Assembly (NCBI RefSeq): GCF_026343185.1
Contig: NZ_JAPEMA010000001.1
Span: 3,658,001 to 3,722,000 of the forward strand
Length of the DNA: 64,000 bases
Source: Streptomyces sp. NBC_00091
GTDB lineage: Bacteria > Actinomycetota > Actinomycetes > Streptomycetales > Streptomycetaceae
Reading direction: 5' to 3'
This document shows, in pieces, positions 63,264 through 64,000 of this stretch; the stretch's first letter is position 1, and every line of letters starts with the position of its first letter. The notes beneath the pieces are model-generated. The model did not search any database and was not told where the DNA came from. It was given only the letters and a program-made list of their open reading frames with translations. The translations under genes and the position numbers were made by a program.

Positions 63264-64000
63264 TCAGCCCTCGGCCGAGGCGCGGCGGCGGCGGTTGGCG
63301 ACCACCAGGCCGGCGCCCGCGGCGAGCGCGGCGGCGCCGGTGCCCGCGATCCACACGTTCTCGGAACCGGCGCCCGTGCTGGCGAGCGGGCCGGAGGCGG
63401 AGGCGGAGCCGCCCGCCGGGGTCACGTTCGTGTTCCCGCCGGTGCCCTTGGCGGTGGCCGGCTGTGCAGCGGTGCCGCTGCCAGTGCCGGTGCTGCCGGT
63501 GCCGCCCTTGCCCGCGTCCGGCGTGCCGGTCTGCCCGCCGGTGCCCTGGTCCTTGGCGCGCGCCACGTGCTGGCCGGTCTTCAGGAACGCGGCGCGGTCC
63601 TCGGGCGTGCCCTTGAGGGCGGCGAGAGCGGCCTTCTTCAGCTCCGGGCCGGCCTTGTTGACGATCTTCGAGATCAGGACCTCGTTGTCGACGTCGCGCA
63701 GCACGTGCTGCTCGGTCTTGACGAACGCGCGCAGCTGCGCGGGGGTCGGGTTGCCTTCGAGGAGCTTGACGATCCCCTCCTTCAGGCCCGGCCCGGCGTC
63801 CTTCAGCATGCCGAGCAGCGCGACCCGGTCGTCCTCGGCGCGGACCTTGTGCTGGCCGTTCGCGACGAACTCCCGGATCTGCTCGCGCGTGCCGTGGCTC
63901 ATGAGGTCGTTGACGGCCTGGGTGATGCCCCTGCCGGCCCCGGCCAGCATGCGCATCATCTCGACGCGGTCGTCCTGGAGGCGGGCGGCGTGCTGCCCGT
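63264..64000 (-). CDS. ALF-repeat cell-wall protein with LAxTG sorting signal, N-terminus outside window
   Basis: The minus frame from the right edge to TGA 63264 gives the last 245 residues. At least three ALF (short repeats of unknown function) units are visible: DDRVALLGMLKDAGPGLKEG, NEVLISKIVNKAGPELKKAAL, and EDRAAFLKTGQHVARAKD, each with the R-x-F-x-x-T/N-G-Q/E-H pattern. A Gly/Thr/Ala-rich spacer follows, then LASTG, a hydrophobic helix (VWIAGTGAAALAAGAGLVVA) and NRRRRASAEG: a sortase sorting signal of the LAxTG type used by class E sortases. It should be cell-wall anchored. Its sortase may be the one encoded at 60147. Confidence 0.9.
   Translation of the reverse strand, partial: GQHAARLQDDRVEMMRMLAGAGRGITQAVNDLMSHGTREQIREFVANGQHKVRAEDDRVALLGMLKDAGPGLKEGIVKLLEGNPTPAQLRAFVKTEQHVLRDVDNEVLISKIVNKAGPELKKAALAALKGTPEDRAAFLKTGQHVARAKDQGTGGQTGTPDAGKGGTGSTGTGSGTAAQPATAKGTGGNTNVTPAGGSASASGPLASTGAGSENVWIAGTGAAALAAGAGLVVANRRRRASAEG

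Overview
The window is about 70% G+C with strong codon-third-position G/C bias, GTG starts and very dense genes. It carries an SsgA-like sporulation protein, DasR-type operators, a class E sortase with an LAxTG substrate, DUF445/DUF2017/DUF6412 proteins and a guanidine-III riboswitch. Together these point to a Streptomyces chromosome. The order hppD - Lrp - ssgG - RDD - M6 protease - pncA/pncB - clpS - cysO/cysM - nagE2/nagE1/nagF - rph - rdgB - bcp - PBP - ABC-2 matches what I remember of the Streptomyces core (the S. coelicolor SCO29xx region); this is from memory, not from a search.

Region 1 (1-16.1 kb) is accessory and mosaic. A secreted DNRLRE-type protein (cut by the left edge) diverges from a 2238-residue secreted Rhs/YD-repeat polymorphic toxin ending in a HINT autoprotease and a DUF4258-like toxin tip, followed by its overlapping immunity gene. 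About 3.3 kb downstream lies a promoterless second tip: the tail of the same HINT domain, an Ntox28-like toxin and a second immunity gene. Between them sits a small decayed integrative-element-like segment (N-terminally truncated tyrosine recombinase, XRE regulator, small protein) bounded by a 14-bp direct repeat. Then an MFS gene of an ArsR - small ORF - MFS operon is split in frame by a 1405-bp tnpB-only IS605-type element. Its target flank and RE junction can be read, and excision in silico restores a 431-codon ORF.

Region 2 (17-43 kb) is core metabolism: Lrp regulator and HppD (tyrosine catabolism), TPR protein, FAD oxidase, SsgG, two RDD proteins, secreted M6 protease, NAD salvage (pncA, pncB), ClpS, amino-acid permease, and the CysO pathway (JAMM peptidase, Cys-rich leader peptide, cysO, cysM). 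Next come a membrane-anchored PemK/MazF-like protein, an MBL hydrolase, the GlcNAc PTS (nagE2, nagE1, nagF) with three dre operators, RNase PH, a lipoprotein and the RdgB pyrophosphatase.

Region 3 (43-57 kb): an unusual class-I-shaped tRNA with a UAG anticodon sits 12 bp after two tandem HNH endonuclease genes. It is followed by Bcp, DUF3618, GroES-like, a guanidine-III riboswitch plus SMR guanidinium exporter, a bifunctional PBP with a Gly/Gln/Thr repeat tail, an ABC-2 exporter, DUF1707, DUF445, and a 700-bp repeat-rich spacer.

Region 4 (55-64 kb): small membrane proteins, GNAT, an AbiEi/nuclease-like protein, a low-GC DUF262/HNH (GmrSD-like) gene inserted among high-GC genes, SEC-C protein, class E sortase, DUF6412, a YidC paralogue, an FAH-family enzyme, and an ALF-repeat surface protein with an LAxTG anchor, cut by the right edge.
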